Shown here: positions 34,461 through 43,408 of the stretch, one piece after another | How positions within the stretch are numbered: position 1 is the stretch's first letter | How the letters are laid out: each line of letters opens with the position of its first letter | NCBI GenBank assembly: GCA_002709045.1 | Contig: PAPJ01000009.1 | Coordinates: 41,058-88,717 of the forward strand | Source of the DNA: Planctomycetaceae bacterium | Lineage (GTDB): Bacteria > Planctomycetota > Planctomycetia > Pirellulales > Pirellulaceae | Length of the DNA stretch: 47,660 nt | Reading direction: 5' to 3' | Position numbers and translations under genes: made by a program | The notes under the pieces: generated by a model | What the model saw: only the letters and a program-made list of their open reading frames with translations | What the model was told of the DNA's origin: nothing | Databases searched by the model: none

Positions 34461-34488
34461 TTGGTAGGAACCAATCTGAGCGTATACT
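34461..34488 (+). promoter_or_regulatory. Candidate promoter of the repeat-protein gene
   Basis: TTGGTA (34461-34466) and TATACT (34483-34488) are separated by 16 bases, with the -10 about 66 bases before the start codon. It directly follows the nested inverted repeats. Confidence 0.35.
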
Positions 34489-34554
34489 ATTAAATACTAG
34501 AAAAGTTAAGCCGTTTAGCGTCTTTGCGATAAATAATCAAAGCTGGAACCTGAG

Positions 34555-36447
34555 ATGACTATTTCATTTAAATGCCCTTCGTGTGCAAAGCCTTATAATG
34601 TTCCTGACCAATTGGCGGGCAAGAAGTCTAAATGTAGTTGTGGCCATCAGTTTGTTATTCCGGTAGCAACACCACAACAACGTCCAGTACCTGCTCCGAC
34701 CCAGACCATGCCGCAACAACCTGTGCTACACCAACCAACTGAACCGGCCAATCCTTTAGCAAGTATGCCAGGTCAATTGCCAGCGGGAAATCCACTTGGC
34801 GGCGGATTGCCGACTCCCCCACAGGGAAACCCGCTTGGTGGTTTACCAACTGCACCGCAACCGGCAGGAGTTCAGCCTGACGGTCTACCTGCAGGGGGAG
34901 CCTTTCCTCCCGCTCCCGGTGGAAACCCGCTTGGTGGTTTACCAACTGCACCGCAACCGGCAGGAGTTCAGCCTGACGGTCTACCTGCAGGGGGAGCTTT
35001 TCCTCCCGCTCCCGGTGGAAATCAACTCGGCGGTATGCCGGCCGGATCTCCGGGGATGCAGTCTGGTGGTGGATGGAATACGCCGGCGACCTCCAAGGGA
35101 AAAGGGAAGAGTAAGTTTCTTTTAGGTAAAAAAGGAATGTGGATCGGAATTTCGATCGCGGCGATTTTATTAATTGGTGGAGGCGTGACAGCCTTTTTAA
35201 TGATGGGTGACGAGACTCCCGCAGGAGTCGCCAACGATGGAACTTCAACAGCACAATCAAACTCTGTGTCTACCGGTGGCGGTGCGACTCAGTCTGGTGG
35301 GACGGGAGGTACGTCTGGAATGATGAGTGGAATGTCCGGTCCGGGAATGGGAGCAGGCATGGGTGCTGATCCTTCAGGTATGGCAGCCGGTATGGGAGCC
35401 GGAACAATGGATCCTGGAATGATGGATGATCCAAGCGCGGGAGGAAACAACGGTGCCGGTCCGGGTACAGATCCGGCAGCCAGCGGTAATTTTGGCGCCG
35501 GTCCCGGTAATGATCCCTCGCTCGGAGGTACAGATCCGGCAGCCAGCGGTAATTTTGGCGCCGGTCCCGGTAATGATCCCTCGCTCGGAGGTGCAGATCC
35601 GGCAACCAGCGGTAATAACCCATTCGGTACACCAGGTGCGAGTCCAGGCACAGATCCTGCAGGTGGCGGAAGTAGCCCGGGTGATGGCGCAAACAATTCA
35701 AAGCCAGAAAAAACAGCTGGTGGAACCCTGGGAGCCATTTTTGGTTCGCTCAACCCTTTTAGTGGAGATGGGGAAAAATCAGATAGTAATTCCCCGGGAG
35801 CCTTTGGCGAAATAAAGGGCTTTATCGAAGGTAAAATACCAGGCGCCGGGAACTCGTCAGCAGACGCAATGACTGGTGATGAAAGTGGCTCAGATGCTGG
35901 GAACCCATTTGGTTCCTCTCCGGAATCTTCGCCATTTGGTACACCAGGCGCCGGTCCCGGTACGGATCCGGCAGCAGGGGGTGGGAACCCATTTGGTTCC
36001 TCTCCGGAATCCTCGCCATTTGGTACACCAGGCGCCGGTCCCGGTACGGATCCGGTAGCCGGCAACGGCGGAGGGATTCCATCCGCTGATTTGGCGACCA
36101 TTCGTAAAGGATTAATGTCCGATAGTTACGAGAGCATCACAGTCGCTAAAATGCAGTTGCTTAAAATCACTTCAACGACATTGGGAAAGATACATGATGC
36201 GGCTACCGCAATCGCCCAGGCAGACCAGTTCAAAGAGTTAGAGTTGGTTTTTAAGCTGGCTTCTGATTCATCGAAGAGAATTAAATCATCTCAGGCTGAA
36301 CGTCTTCAAGTGGCTCGTAAGTACGGGGTAGCAGGTAAACAGATTTTAGAGGCTTATGAAAAAGAAGTTGCTCGTGTGATGAAGGTCAAGGGCTTTCCAA
36401 CTCCAGCCAAGCTTCAGCTACAGAAAATGATACAACTGGCTAAGTAG
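34555..36447 (+). CDS. Zinc-ribbon membrane protein with three families of Gly/Pro-rich tandem repeats
   Basis: The N-terminal ribbon CPSCAKPYNV...CSCGHQF (about 7-33) is followed by a Pro/Gly/Gln-rich region with a 32-residue tandem repeat. One membrane helix follows at about 196-216. Next comes a Gly/Met/Ser-rich region with a 21-residue repeat, and later a 28-residue repeat of NPFGSSPESSPFGTPGAG type. A helical C-terminal domain of about 120 residues ends the protein. The DNA repeats are almost identical, so they arose recently. Topology suggests a membrane anchor with a low-complexity extracytoplasmic region. Function is unknown, and it may be a structural or surface protein. The helical C-terminal domain matches no family I know. 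Confidence 0.78.
   Translation: MTISFKCPSCAKPYNVPDQLAGKKSKCSCGHQFVIPVATPQQRPVPAPTQTMPQQPVLHQPTEPANPLASMPGQLPAGNPLGGGLPTPPQGNPLGGLPTAPQPAGVQPDGLPAGGAFPPAPGGNPLGGLPTAPQPAGVQPDGLPAGGAFPPAPGGNQLGGMPAGSPGMQSGGGWNTPATSKGKGKSKFLLGKKGMWIGISIAAILLIGGGVTAFLMMGDETPAGVANDGTSTAQSNSVSTGGGATQSGGTGGTSGMMSGMSGPGMGAGMGADPSGMAAGMGAGTMDPGMMDDPSAGGNNGAGPGTDPAASGNFGAGPGNDPSLGGTDPAASGNFGAGPGNDPSLGGADPATSGNNPFGTPGASPGTDPAGGGSSPGDGANNSKPEKTAGGTLGAIFGSLNPFSGDGEKSDSNSPGAFGEIKGFIEGKIPGAGNSSADAMTGDESGSDAGNPFGSSPESSPFGTPGAGPGTDPAAGGGNPFGSSPESSPFGTPGAGPGTDPVAGNGGGIPSADLATIRKGLMSDSYESITVAKMQLLKITSTTLGKIHDAATAIAQADQFKELELVFKLASDSSKRIKSSQAERLQVARKYGVAGKQILEAYEKEVARVMKVKGFPTPAKLQLQKMIQLAK
34825..35016 (+). repeat. Two tandem copies of a 96-base unit
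   Basis: Copies are 34825-34920 and 34921-35016. They differ at a single base and each codes 32 residues (GNPLGGLPTAPQPAG then VQPDGLPAGGAFPPAPG). A diverged third unit follows. Confidence 0.9.
35464..35589 (+). repeat. Two tandem copies of a 63-base unit
   Basis: Copies start at 35464 and 35527, with a partial third at 35590. Each encodes 21 residues (GTDPAASGNFGAGPGNDPSLG or close). Confidence 0.9.
35899..36066 (+). repeat. Two tandem copies of an 84-base unit
   Basis: Copies start at 35899 and 35983, coding a 28-residue unit containing NPFGSSPESSPFGTP. The second copy diverges near its end. Confidence 0.85.
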
Positions 36448-36514
36448 GTTTGTTGGTTCGTTTGGTTATTCTGTGGTGCTTCAAATTCCATTTCAATTCG
36501 GGAAACTTCTGACG

Positions 36515-38032
36515 ATGAAAATTTACCGTAGCTTTTCTTCTGTTTTCGTAGTGCTTGCCTCGGTGGTCTCATTATTTGTGTTGTGTGATCGGGTAAACGC
36601 TGCGGAGAAGCCTAATATTGTCTTCATTATGGCAGATGATTTAGGCAGTGGAGATTTAGGGTGTTACAACCCTGACAGCAAGATCCCTACTCCCAACATG
36701 GATGCACTTGCTAAAGCAGGCATGCGTTTCAGCGATGCGCATTCTCCATCGTCTGTGTGCACACCCACCAGGTATGGTGTCCTAACCGGACGGTATGCCT
36801 GGCGAACGCGACTTAAAAATGGAGTCTGTTGGGGATATAGCAAGAGTTTGCTTACCGTCGGACGCGAAACGGTTGCCAGTTTGCTGCAAAAGCAGGGTTA
36901 TCAGACCGCCTGTGTTGGCAAATGGCACTTAGGCTTCCAAACGCCAGATCTTGAAGCGGAGGATTTTCCCGCTGCCAGTACGATTCTGCCGGAAGAACAT
37001 CCGCATGCAGTGGACTATTCAAAACCTTTAACGCCTGGGCCTAATGATTTTGGCTTTGATTATTTCTTCGGGATTCCATCTTCACTGGATATGGATCCTT
37101 ATGTTTATGTTGAAAACGATCGACCGTTACAACTGCCTACCGCTACTGTAGCCAAGTCAGCACATCGCCGTCAGAACGGTGGTGGATTTTGGCGTGGCGG
37201 CAAAGTTAGTCCGGATTTCAAACATATCGATGTGTTACCCAAGACCGCGGAGAAGGCGGTCGAGTGGTTGACGAAGCAGGATGGCGATAAGCCATTCTTT
37301 CTATACTTTCCATTGAGTGCGCCTCATACGCCGTGGTTGCCGACAGACGAACATCGTGGAAAAGCAAAGGCTGGTTATTACGGAGACTTTGTTAACCAGT
37401 GTGACGCTGTTGTTGGTCAGGTGATGGCTGCTTTGGAGAAAACAGGGCAGGTTGAGAATACTCTTTTAATCGTGACTAGTGATAATGGCTCACATTGGGT
37501 TCCTGGAGATATTCCTAAGTACAGTCATCGGGCAAACCTGCATTACCGTGGCCAGAAGGCTGATATTTGGGAGGGTGGTCATCGGGTTCCGTTTGTTGTA
37601 CGGTGGCCGGCAGCAGTCAAAGCTGGTACTCAATCTGATCAAACGATTTGTCTTACCGATCTTTTCAGTACGGCTGCCGAACTTTCCGGTGCTAAGGTCA
37701 GCCGGGATACAGCTGAAGATAGTTTCAGTTTTGTGGGAACTCTTCACGGACGAAAATCAGGCAGTGCCCGCGATTCAATTGTCCACCATTCGGTCAATGG
37801 TACATTTGCTGTGCGTGTCGGAGACTGGAAGCTCATCGAAGGTAACCTTGGATCAGGCGGTTTTTCAGCTCCGCGTGTTGTGAAGCCTGTAGCCGGCAAG
37901 CCAGCAGGTCAGTTGTACAATTTGAAAGATGATCCAAGTGAGGCGAATAATGTCTGGGATGATCATCCTCAAGTGGTGGAGAAGCTTCTGGCTGAGTTGA
38001 ACAAGATCCGTGATACCGGTCGTTCCCGTTAA
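36515..38032 (+). CDS. Secreted type I sulfatase
   Basis: A signal peptide (about 1-29, ending VNA) precedes IVFIMADDLGSGDLG, with the metal-binding Asp pair D41-D42. The formylglycine-forming motif is SVCTPTR with Cys82. GKWHLG and VTSDNGSHW supply the other active-site residues. It should remove sulfate esters from polysaccharide or another substrate outside the inner membrane after maturation by an FGE-type enzyme, which is not in the window. The open frame extends to GTG at 36473, but ATG at 36515 gives the proper leader and has GGGAAA upstream. The substrate is undetermined. Confidence 0.92.
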   Translation: MKIYRSFSSVFVVLASVVSLFVLCDRVNAAEKPNIVFIMADDLGSGDLGCYNPDSKIPTPNMDALAKAGMRFSDAHSPSSVCTPTRYGVLTGRYAWRTRLKNGVCWGYSKSLLTVGRETVASLLQKQGYQTACVGKWHLGFQTPDLEAEDFPAASTILPEEHPHAVDYSKPLTPGPNDFGFDYFFGIPSSLDMDPYVYVENDRPLQLPTATVAKSAHRRQNGGGFWRGGKVSPDFKHIDVLPKTAEKAVEWLTKQDGDKPFFLYFPLSAPHTPWLPTDEHRGKAKAGYYGDFVNQCDAVVGQVMAALEKTGQVENTLLIVTSDNGSHWVPGDIPKYSHRANLHYRGQKADIWEGGHRVPFVVRWPAAVKAGTQSDQTICLTDLFSTAAELSGAKVSRDTAEDSFSFVGTLHGRKSGSARDSIVHHSVNGTFAVRVGDWKLIEGNLGSGGFSAPRVVKPVAGKPAGQLYNLKDDPSEANNVWDDHPQVVEKLLAELNKIRDTGRSR

Positions 38033-38207
38033 CAGCGATTGAAGAATCTTCGGAATGAGAGCGGTGTTTAGTGCCGTTTCAAATAGTAGCAGCTTTTTTG
38101 AGGGATTTATTTTTACCTCCGGCGGCTATTTTTGCTTCGTATTCTTTTGAGAACAAATCGTTCGTCGGTATAGGTTCCATTCAAATTGGAGTTTACATTG
38201 GAAAGAA

Positions 38208-38226
38208 AGCAACCTAGAGGGTTGCT
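38208..38226 (+). terminator. 7-bp hairpin between the sulfatase and DapA-like genes
   Basis: AGCAACC pairs perfectly with GGTTGCT around the loop TAGAG, about 40 bases before the DapA-like ATG. The following sequence GATTGTTAATAAAT is AT-rich but lacks a T-run. It may end the sulfatase transcript or act in the leader of the next gene. Confidence 0.35.
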
Positions 38227-38267
38227 GATTGTTAATAAATAAATTCAACACTTGGTTTCGACAGACT

Positions 38268-39209
38268 ATGGATACAGCAATTTTTAATGGCTGCCTGCCA
38301 GCGATTATGACTCCCTGCAAGGAAGATCGTACTCCTGATTTTGAAGCGTTAGTAAAGAAAGCACTTGAATTGGTGGGTGCCGGGATGAATGGTGTGATTT
38401 ACTGTGGGAGTATGGGCGATTGGCCATTGCTGACTGACGAGCAGCGAATGCAAGGTGTCGCCCGGCTTTGTGAGGCTGGTGTTCCGGTTGTAGTTGGAAC
38501 AGGTGCTCAAAACCCCCGCCTGGCAGCAGCGCACGCAACTCATGCCGAGTCCGTTGGTGCCAAAGGTCTGATGGTGATTCCGCGGGTTCTTTCACGAGGT
38601 ACTTCTACGATCGCACAACGGCATCACTTTGCCGGTATTCTGAGTGCCGCGCCGAATACGCCGGCTGTGATCTATAACAGTCCTTACTATGGTTTCCAGA
38701 CCCGCGCTGAATTGTTCTTCCAACTTCGAAGTGAATTTCCTAACCTGGTTGGTTTTAAGGAATTCGGCGGAGCAGAGGCGTTGAGCTATGCGGCCGAGCA
38801 TATCACCGGTGCTGAAGAATCCTTGCGATTAATGGTTGGTGTTGATACGCAGGTATTCCACGGCTACGTTAACTGTGGCGCAGTGGGGGCAATTACAGGT
38901 ATTGGTAATGCAATCCCTGCCGAAGTTCTCAAGCTGATCGAACTATGCGAACGTGCCGTAACAGGTGACGCACAGGCCCGGCGATATGCCAAAGAACTTG
39001 ATGAAGCCCTGATCGTGCTGTCTACCTATGATGAAGGTCCGGACCTTGTGCTGTTCTATAAGTACTTACTGGTGCTAAATGGCGACAGCGAATACACGCT
39101 GCACTTTAATGAGACAGATGGGTTGAGTGCCAGCCAACGCCGTTTTGTCGAACAGCAATACACGCAATTTAAAGCATGGTGGATTCAGTGGGACGGTAAG
39201 GATTACTAA
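38268..39209 (+). CDS. Dihydrodipicolinate synthase/N-acetylneuraminate lyase family aldolase
   Basis: This is a TIM-barrel class I aldolase. The Schiff-base lysine is K164 in GFKEFG, and the catalytic tyrosine is Y136 in IYNSPYYG. The usual GTTGE loop near residue 47 is GSMGDW here, so the substrate probably differs from that of true DapA. ATG at 38268 gives 313 residues, in the family range. The frame stays open to TTG at 38229, which would give a poor N-terminus. There is no lysine-pathway gene beside it. I place it in the general DHDPS family without naming the reaction. Confidence 0.88.
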   Translation: MDTAIFNGCLPAIMTPCKEDRTPDFEALVKKALELVGAGMNGVIYCGSMGDWPLLTDEQRMQGVARLCEAGVPVVVGTGAQNPRLAAAHATHAESVGAKGLMVIPRVLSRGTSTIAQRHHFAGILSAAPNTPAVIYNSPYYGFQTRAELFFQLRSEFPNLVGFKEFGGAEALSYAAEHITGAEESLRLMVGVDTQVFHGYVNCGAVGAITGIGNAIPAEVLKLIELCERAVTGDAQARRYAKELDEALIVLSTYDEGPDLVLFYKYLLVLNGDSEYTLHFNETDGLSASQRRFVEQQYTQFKAWWIQWDGKDY

Positions 39210-39234
39210 ACTTCATCTTCTTCCTCGCTGTTAA

Positions 39235-39264
39235 AAAGAACTCTTCTGTTTACGTGAGTTCTTT
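39235..39264. terminator. 9-bp hairpin between the aldolase and msrB genes
   Basis: AAAGAACTC (39235-39243) and GAGTTCTTT (39256-39264) form a perfect 9-bp stem with a 12-base loop, 26 bases after the aldolase stop. The T-run is only CTTT. It may be a terminator, possibly acting on both strands. Confidence 0.4.
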
Positions 39265-39319
39265 GAATTACATAGAATAGAAGAAGTGAATCCTCCGGGT
39301 ATTTTTCTGTGAGCTAGCA

Positions 39320-39868
39320 ATGCGAATAAACTTAGCCTTCATGCTACTTATATGCTCTACTCTGTTAATTGGATGCGATGCCAGCGTAAAAATTGATATC
39401 GAGATTGAGTCACCAAATGATACGGATGTATCCGTGGGAGAAATGCCGGAAATGTCTGAACCGGAATCGAAAAAAGCATATAATGAGTTAAGTTCTGAAG
39501 AAGAATATGTCATAGTCCGTAAAGGTACAGAACGTCCTTATACCGGTGAGCTGACAGATAATAAAGCCGAAGGAATTTACACCTGCCGTCGTTGTAATGC
39601 GGCGCTCTATAAGTCAGACGACAAATTTGACAGCAACTGTGGATGGCCCAGCTTTGACGACGAAATCAAAGGCGCAGTAAAGTGGGCGCCGGATGCTGAT
39701 GGGCTGCGTACAGAAATTCTTTGCAATAACTGTGGCGGCCATCTGGGACATGTATTTCTGGGTGAGGGGTTTACCGAGAAGAATACCCGCCACTGTGTGA
39801 ATAGCATCTCAATGAAATTTTACAAGGCGGGTGAAGACTTGCCTGAGATCATTCGGATTACACAATAA
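39320..39868 (+). CDS. msrB: Lipoprotein peptide-methionine (R)-S-oxide reductase (MsrB)
   Basis: The MsrB domain (about 60-172) has zinc cysteines C89/C92 and C135/C138, a resolving-type C107 in NCGWPSF, and the catalytic C159 in RHCVNS. A lipobox LLIGC gives a lipid-anchored Cys19, so the enzyme works outside the cytoplasm, in contrast to most bacterial MsrB. An acidic linker of about 40 residues precedes the domain. It repairs oxidised methionine R-sulfoxide. No partner MsrA or thiol-supplying protein is nearby. ATG at 39320 fits the leader. Confidence 0.93.
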   Translation: MRINLAFMLLICSTLLIGCDASVKIDIEIESPNDTDVSVGEMPEMSEPESKKAYNELSSEEEYVIVRKGTERPYTGELTDNKAEGIYTCRRCNAALYKSDDKFDSNCGWPSFDDEIKGAVKWAPDADGLRTEILCNNCGGHLGHVFLGEGFTEKNTRHCVNSISMKFYKAGEDLPEIIRITQ

Positions 39869-39898
39869 CTCGCAGCTTTTCCTGGTAACGGGTTTCTC

Positions 39899-41245
39899 AT
39901 GTTAAATATTGGTTCATTCAAAACGAAGACCTGTAGCGGGATAGGACGGCGTAGTTTTCTGCAGATGTCCGGAGCCATCCCATTCGGACTTGGTATGTCC
40001 GGCCTTGGGATGGTGACCGCAGATGAAGTCGATCATGTGGTGGCCAAAGCTAAGTCCATCGTATTTGTGTTTTTGTGGGGAGCTCCGAGTCATCTGGATA
40101 CTTGTGATCCGAAGCCAAACAGCAATTCAGATTATCGCGGTCCCTTCGGAGTAATACCGACAAGGACCCCCGGGGTTCACTTCACTGAATTGTTGCCAAA
40201 ACTGGCTCAACGCAGCGACAAGTACACGCTCATCCGTTCTCACATTCAAAGTGCCCCGGGGCATCCGGATGGGGGGACGGTGGCATTGTCCGGGTTTGAA
40301 GAAAATCCCAAGCCTGTTAAGCCAAACTTCGGTTCCATTATTGCCCGCCATCGGGGCTTTCGTGGTAAGTTGCCGCCGTTCTTTTCCATAGCCAATGGTG
40401 TGGTTATGGATGGAGGTCGGCGAATCGAAGCTTATGGTGGTGGTGAGATGGGAGCGGTTTATGATCCCTTTATGGTCGGGGCATCAGAGACTGGTAAAGT
40501 GAATATTCCGGCTTTGGCTTTGATGGACGATGTGAATCCGCTTAGAATTACTGACCGCCGACAGCTGTTGCAGCAGCTAGATTCTGTTCCGCGGACGTTG
40601 GAGAAATCAAAGTTTCGCGATTGGAACAGGACTTATCAGCAGGCCTATGGTCTTATTACAGATCCGACTGCACGCCAGGCATTTGATTTGACTCAGGAAT
40701 CTGTAAAGACGCGTCAGCGATATGGGCAAAGTGTTTTTGGGCAGAGTGCACTATTGGCTCGTCGTCTGGTCGAAGCGGAAGTACCTTATATTCAGCTTAA
40801 TTACAGTCGGCATGTGGAAGCCATCACACCAGGATATGAATTTGGTTGGGATACGCACCTATATAACTTTTCACTGCTTCAGGATCAGCATTGCCCAATT
40901 TTTGACCGCGCATTTTCAGCGTTTTTGGATGATATTTATGCTCGTGGATTGATCGATGATACCTTGATTGTTTGTATGGGAGAGTTTGGCAGAACACCAA
41001 AAATCAATGTCCGGGCTGCCCGCGATCACTGGCCTCAATGCTATTTTTCGATGTGGGCCGGTGCCGGTCTGCAGACGGGCCGAGTGATTGGTGAAAGTGA
41101 TAAGAATGGTGAGCATCCGATTACCCGCCCGATTACACCTTTGATGGTGGGCACAACAATTGCCGAACTGGCTGGTGTGGATTCTCAGGCACGTGCGGAA
41201 ATGCGCGTTTTGGATGGAGGCCGGGTGATTAATGAATTGCTTTAA
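39899..41245 (+). CDS. DUF1501 family secreted protein (copy 3)
   Basis: The 448-residue protein has a twin-arginine leader (GRRSFLQMSGAIPFG). DUF1501 landmarks are FLWGAPSHLDTCDPKP, NFGSIIARHRG, DTHLYNFSLLQDQHCP and GEFGRTPKINVRAARDHWPQCYFSMWAG. It has no adjacent DUF1549/DUF1553 gene. It overlaps the following TolB-like gene by 14 bases, so the two are probably translated together. Members of this subgroup are often beside propeller proteins. The substrate is unknown. Confidence 0.92.
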   Translation: MLNIGSFKTKTCSGIGRRSFLQMSGAIPFGLGMSGLGMVTADEVDHVVAKAKSIVFVFLWGAPSHLDTCDPKPNSNSDYRGPFGVIPTRTPGVHFTELLPKLAQRSDKYTLIRSHIQSAPGHPDGGTVALSGFEENPKPVKPNFGSIIARHRGFRGKLPPFFSIANGVVMDGGRRIEAYGGGEMGAVYDPFMVGASETGKVNIPALALMDDVNPLRITDRRQLLQQLDSVPRTLEKSKFRDWNRTYQQAYGLITDPTARQAFDLTQESVKTRQRYGQSVFGQSALLARRLVEAEVPYIQLNYSRHVEAITPGYEFGWDTHLYNFSLLQDQHCPIFDRAFSAFLDDIYARGLIDDTLIVCMGEFGRTPKINVRAARDHWPQCYFSMWAGAGLQTGRVIGESDKNGEHPITRPITPLMVGTTIAELAGVDSQARAEMRVLDGGRVINELL

Positions 41246-42095
41246 GGCTCTGCTGCTGTTGCTACTGTGCACATCGCTGCCGGCCGTCGAACCGGTAAAA
41301 CTGACTGATGACGGTCGTATGAAGTTTACTCCCGTTTTTGTCGACGGTGATACCAGACTGACATTTGTGGATTTTGAAAACCCTAAAGTTTTTCGTTTGA
41401 AGTCGATGGATTGGAAGACCAGAGAAGTAAAAGTCGTCCACGAGGCTGCACCAGCACCTGAATTTGATCCGGCATATTCCATCGATGGGAATTACTTTTC
41501 CTTCCTGCGTACGACAGGCGGGCTACAGGTGAGTTTAGTGATTCGTAATCGTAAATCGAATGAAGAAGTGGTGATTGCACCGGAACCGGGGTTCTCCGGG
41601 TATCGTACCCCGGCGATCGCTCCAGATAGCTCTCAGATGCTGTTTTCCTTTGCCAATAACTTCGGACAGGATATTTTTCGTATTGATATGAAAGGTGAAG
41701 GGCGGACTGCTTTAACCGGAACCAAAGGTATCAACATATGGCCAAGCTATTCTCCTGATGGAAAGAAGATTGTATTTACGTCAACGCGGGACGGGAATTA
41801 TGAACTTTATGAAATGAAACCCGATGGTTCGGAAATAAAGAGACTTACCGATAGCCCCTATCAGGATATTCGTGGACAGTACTCGCCCGACGGTAAACAG
41901 ATTGCTTTTGTCAGTCATCGTGATGGAAATGCGGAGATCTATCTTTGCAATGCAGATGGCACCAGTGTTCGACGTGTCACTAATCATGAAGAACGAGACG
42001 ATTATCCAACCTGGCATCCTGACGGGAATCATTTAGTCTATGTTGCTGAGCGTGATGGGAGTCATGATTTGTATCTGCTCCCGCTGAAAGATTGA
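41232..42095 (+). CDS. TolB-like PD40 beta-propeller, secreted
   Basis: A signal peptide (about 1-18) precedes four to five PD40-type blades, with the repeated phrases YSPDGKKIVFTSTRDGNYELY, YSPDGKQIAFVSHRDGNAEIY and HPDGNHLVYVAERDGSHDLY. At 287 residues it is a small propeller lacking the TolB N-terminal domain. It likely binds a partner outside the membrane, plausibly the DUF1501 protein encoded just before. The overlap with that gene supports coupling. Confidence 0.85.
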   Translation: MNCFKALLLLLLCTSLPAVEPVKLTDDGRMKFTPVFVDGDTRLTFVDFENPKVFRLKSMDWKTREVKVVHEAAPAPEFDPAYSIDGNYFSFLRTTGGLQVSLVIRNRKSNEEVVIAPEPGFSGYRTPAIAPDSSQMLFSFANNFGQDIFRIDMKGEGRTALTGTKGINIWPSYSPDGKKIVFTSTRDGNYELYEMKPDGSEIKRLTDSPYQDIRGQYSPDGKQIAFVSHRDGNAEIYLCNADGTSVRRVTNHEERDDYPTWHPDGNHLVYVAERDGSHDLYLLPLKD

Positions 42096-42137
42096 ACACC
42101 GAAAGTCATCATGAAAATTAGAATAGGAATGTAATTC

Positions 42138-42932
42138 ATGAAACGCTTTAATGTGTCTTTGTTTTTACTGCTGGTACTGCTCTCGGAGGTTTTAGCAGGA
42201 CCTCGTCAGGAAATTCAGAATCGGAAGTATTTATTCAAAGAGTTAGATCGCGAGATTCCGTATTCCGTATTTGTACCGTCAAATTATGACAAGTCGAAGA
42301 AAACGCCACTGGTGATGGTTTTGCATGGGCTGGGTAGTAGTGCCGCTCAGATTATTCGCTATCCAAATCTTGTCGAAGAAGCTGAAAAGCGAGGTTACAT
42401 ATTGGTGGCTGCCGAAGGAGTGAATAATCACGGTTGGTATGGTGCCTATGGAAAATATGGCGGAAGTCACAGGGGTGACCCGAAGAACCTCGGTGAACTC
42501 AGTGAAAAAGATGTGTTGAATGTATTGGAGATGGCTCAAAAGGAATTTAATGTCGATTCTAAACGTACCTACCTGATGGGCCATTCGATGGGCGGTTCAG
42601 GGACATGGCATTTGGGAATGAAGTATCCGGAGAAATGGGCGGCGCTGGCTCCCCTTGCGTCGGCTGGTACAAATCATGACTACGATATGAAGAAGCTCAG
42701 TGAGCAGGTGGCTGTGATTGTGGTGCATGGTGTCAAAGATGACTTGTGTTCCGTTAAAGTCTGTCGATTCAAGGTTGCTAATCTGAAACGTCATGGTGTA
42801 ACTCACAAATATCTGGAATTCCCGAATGGAAATCATTTAAATGTAGCTTGGGAGAACTTTCCTCAGATCTTTGACTTCTTTCAAGAGAACGTCAAACAAG
42901 ATAAGCAAGAGAACGTCAAACAAGATAAATAG
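42138..42932 (+). CDS. Secreted esterase of the alpha/beta-hydrolase fold (PHB-depolymerase/feruloyl-esterase-like)
   Basis: A signal peptide (about 1-20) is followed by VMVLHGLGSS (oxyanion region) and the nucleophile serine S150 in GHSMGG. A likely acid is in HGVKDDL (about 206), with the histidine in NGNHLN (about 233). It should hydrolyse ester bonds, perhaps on plant-type or microbial polymers. The last 16 residues are two copies of QENVKQDK from a 24-base duplication. The substrate is a guess. Confidence 0.85.
   Translation: MKRFNVSLFLLLVLLSEVLAGPRQEIQNRKYLFKELDREIPYSVFVPSNYDKSKKTPLVMVLHGLGSSAAQIIRYPNLVEEAEKRGYILVAAEGVNNHGWYGAYGKYGGSHRGDPKNLGELSEKDVLNVLEMAQKEFNVDSKRTYLMGHSMGGSGTWHLGMKYPEKWAALAPLASAGTNHDYDMKKLSEQVAVIVVHGVKDDLCSVKVCRFKVANLKRHGVTHKYLEFPNGNHLNVAWENFPQIFDFFQENVKQDKQENVKQDK
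42882..42929 (+). repeat. Tandem 24-base duplication at the end of the esterase gene
   Basis: Units 42882-42905 and 42906-42929 differ only in their last base and encode QENVKQDK twice, directly before the stop. A very recent slippage event is likely. Confidence 0.9.
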
Positions 42933-42991
42933 TTAATACGTAAAGAGACCAGTCGTGACTGGTAGCACATAAATATTAGGAAATTAGTGAA

Positions 42992-43408
42992 ATGGCGAAA
43001 CTAACAGCAGTATTTGGATTCTTACTTATTGGTAATGGATTGTATGGGTACTTAGCAGGAGATTCAGCAAGTGTGACGGCATTGATTCCGGCTTTTGTCG
43101 GGATCGCATTGCTGTTGTGTGCGATTGGGTCGATTGCTAAGCCGGCTTTGAATATGCATTTGATGCACGTAGCAGCCTTACTTGGTTTACTGGGTTGTCT
43201 GGCTGCTTTAGGGCGTTTGATTCCCAGCTTCTCCGATGAAGAGGCCAAGGGTCTGGTTCAGGTGAATCTGGGATTGATGGCAGTATTATGCGGCGGCTAT
43301 GTCTATTCGTGCATCCGCTCCTTTAAGGAAGCTGGTCGTCGACGTCGGGAAGCAGCAGCCATGGAAAGTTCCACAGCGGATGTACCGGCTACGGTAGAAG
43401 AGGAATAG
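42992..43408 (+). CDS. Small four-helix membrane protein, function unknown
   Basis: The 138-residue protein has helices at about 5-22, 27-46, 52-70 and 86-104. A basic/Ala/Glu tail follows. Its family is not recognised. It lies after the esterase gene by 59 bases on the same strand. The ATG is clear. There is no motif to suggest a role. Confidence 0.65.
   Translation: MAKLTAVFGFLLIGNGLYGYLAGDSASVTALIPAFVGIALLLCAIGSIAKPALNMHLMHVAALLGLLGCLAALGRLIPSFSDEEAKGLVQVNLGLMAVLCGGYVYSCIRSFKEAGRRRREAAAMESSTADVPATVEEE

Noticed and set aside
34825..36066. CRISPR-like array
   Set aside because: Repeats are directly adjacent without spacers, are in frame inside a protein gene and differ in unit length.
35289..36101. 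270-residue minus-strand Pro-rich frame
   Set aside because: It mirrors the Gly/Pro codon bias of the repeat gene on the plus strand, which has a zinc-ribbon, membrane helix and C-terminal domain.
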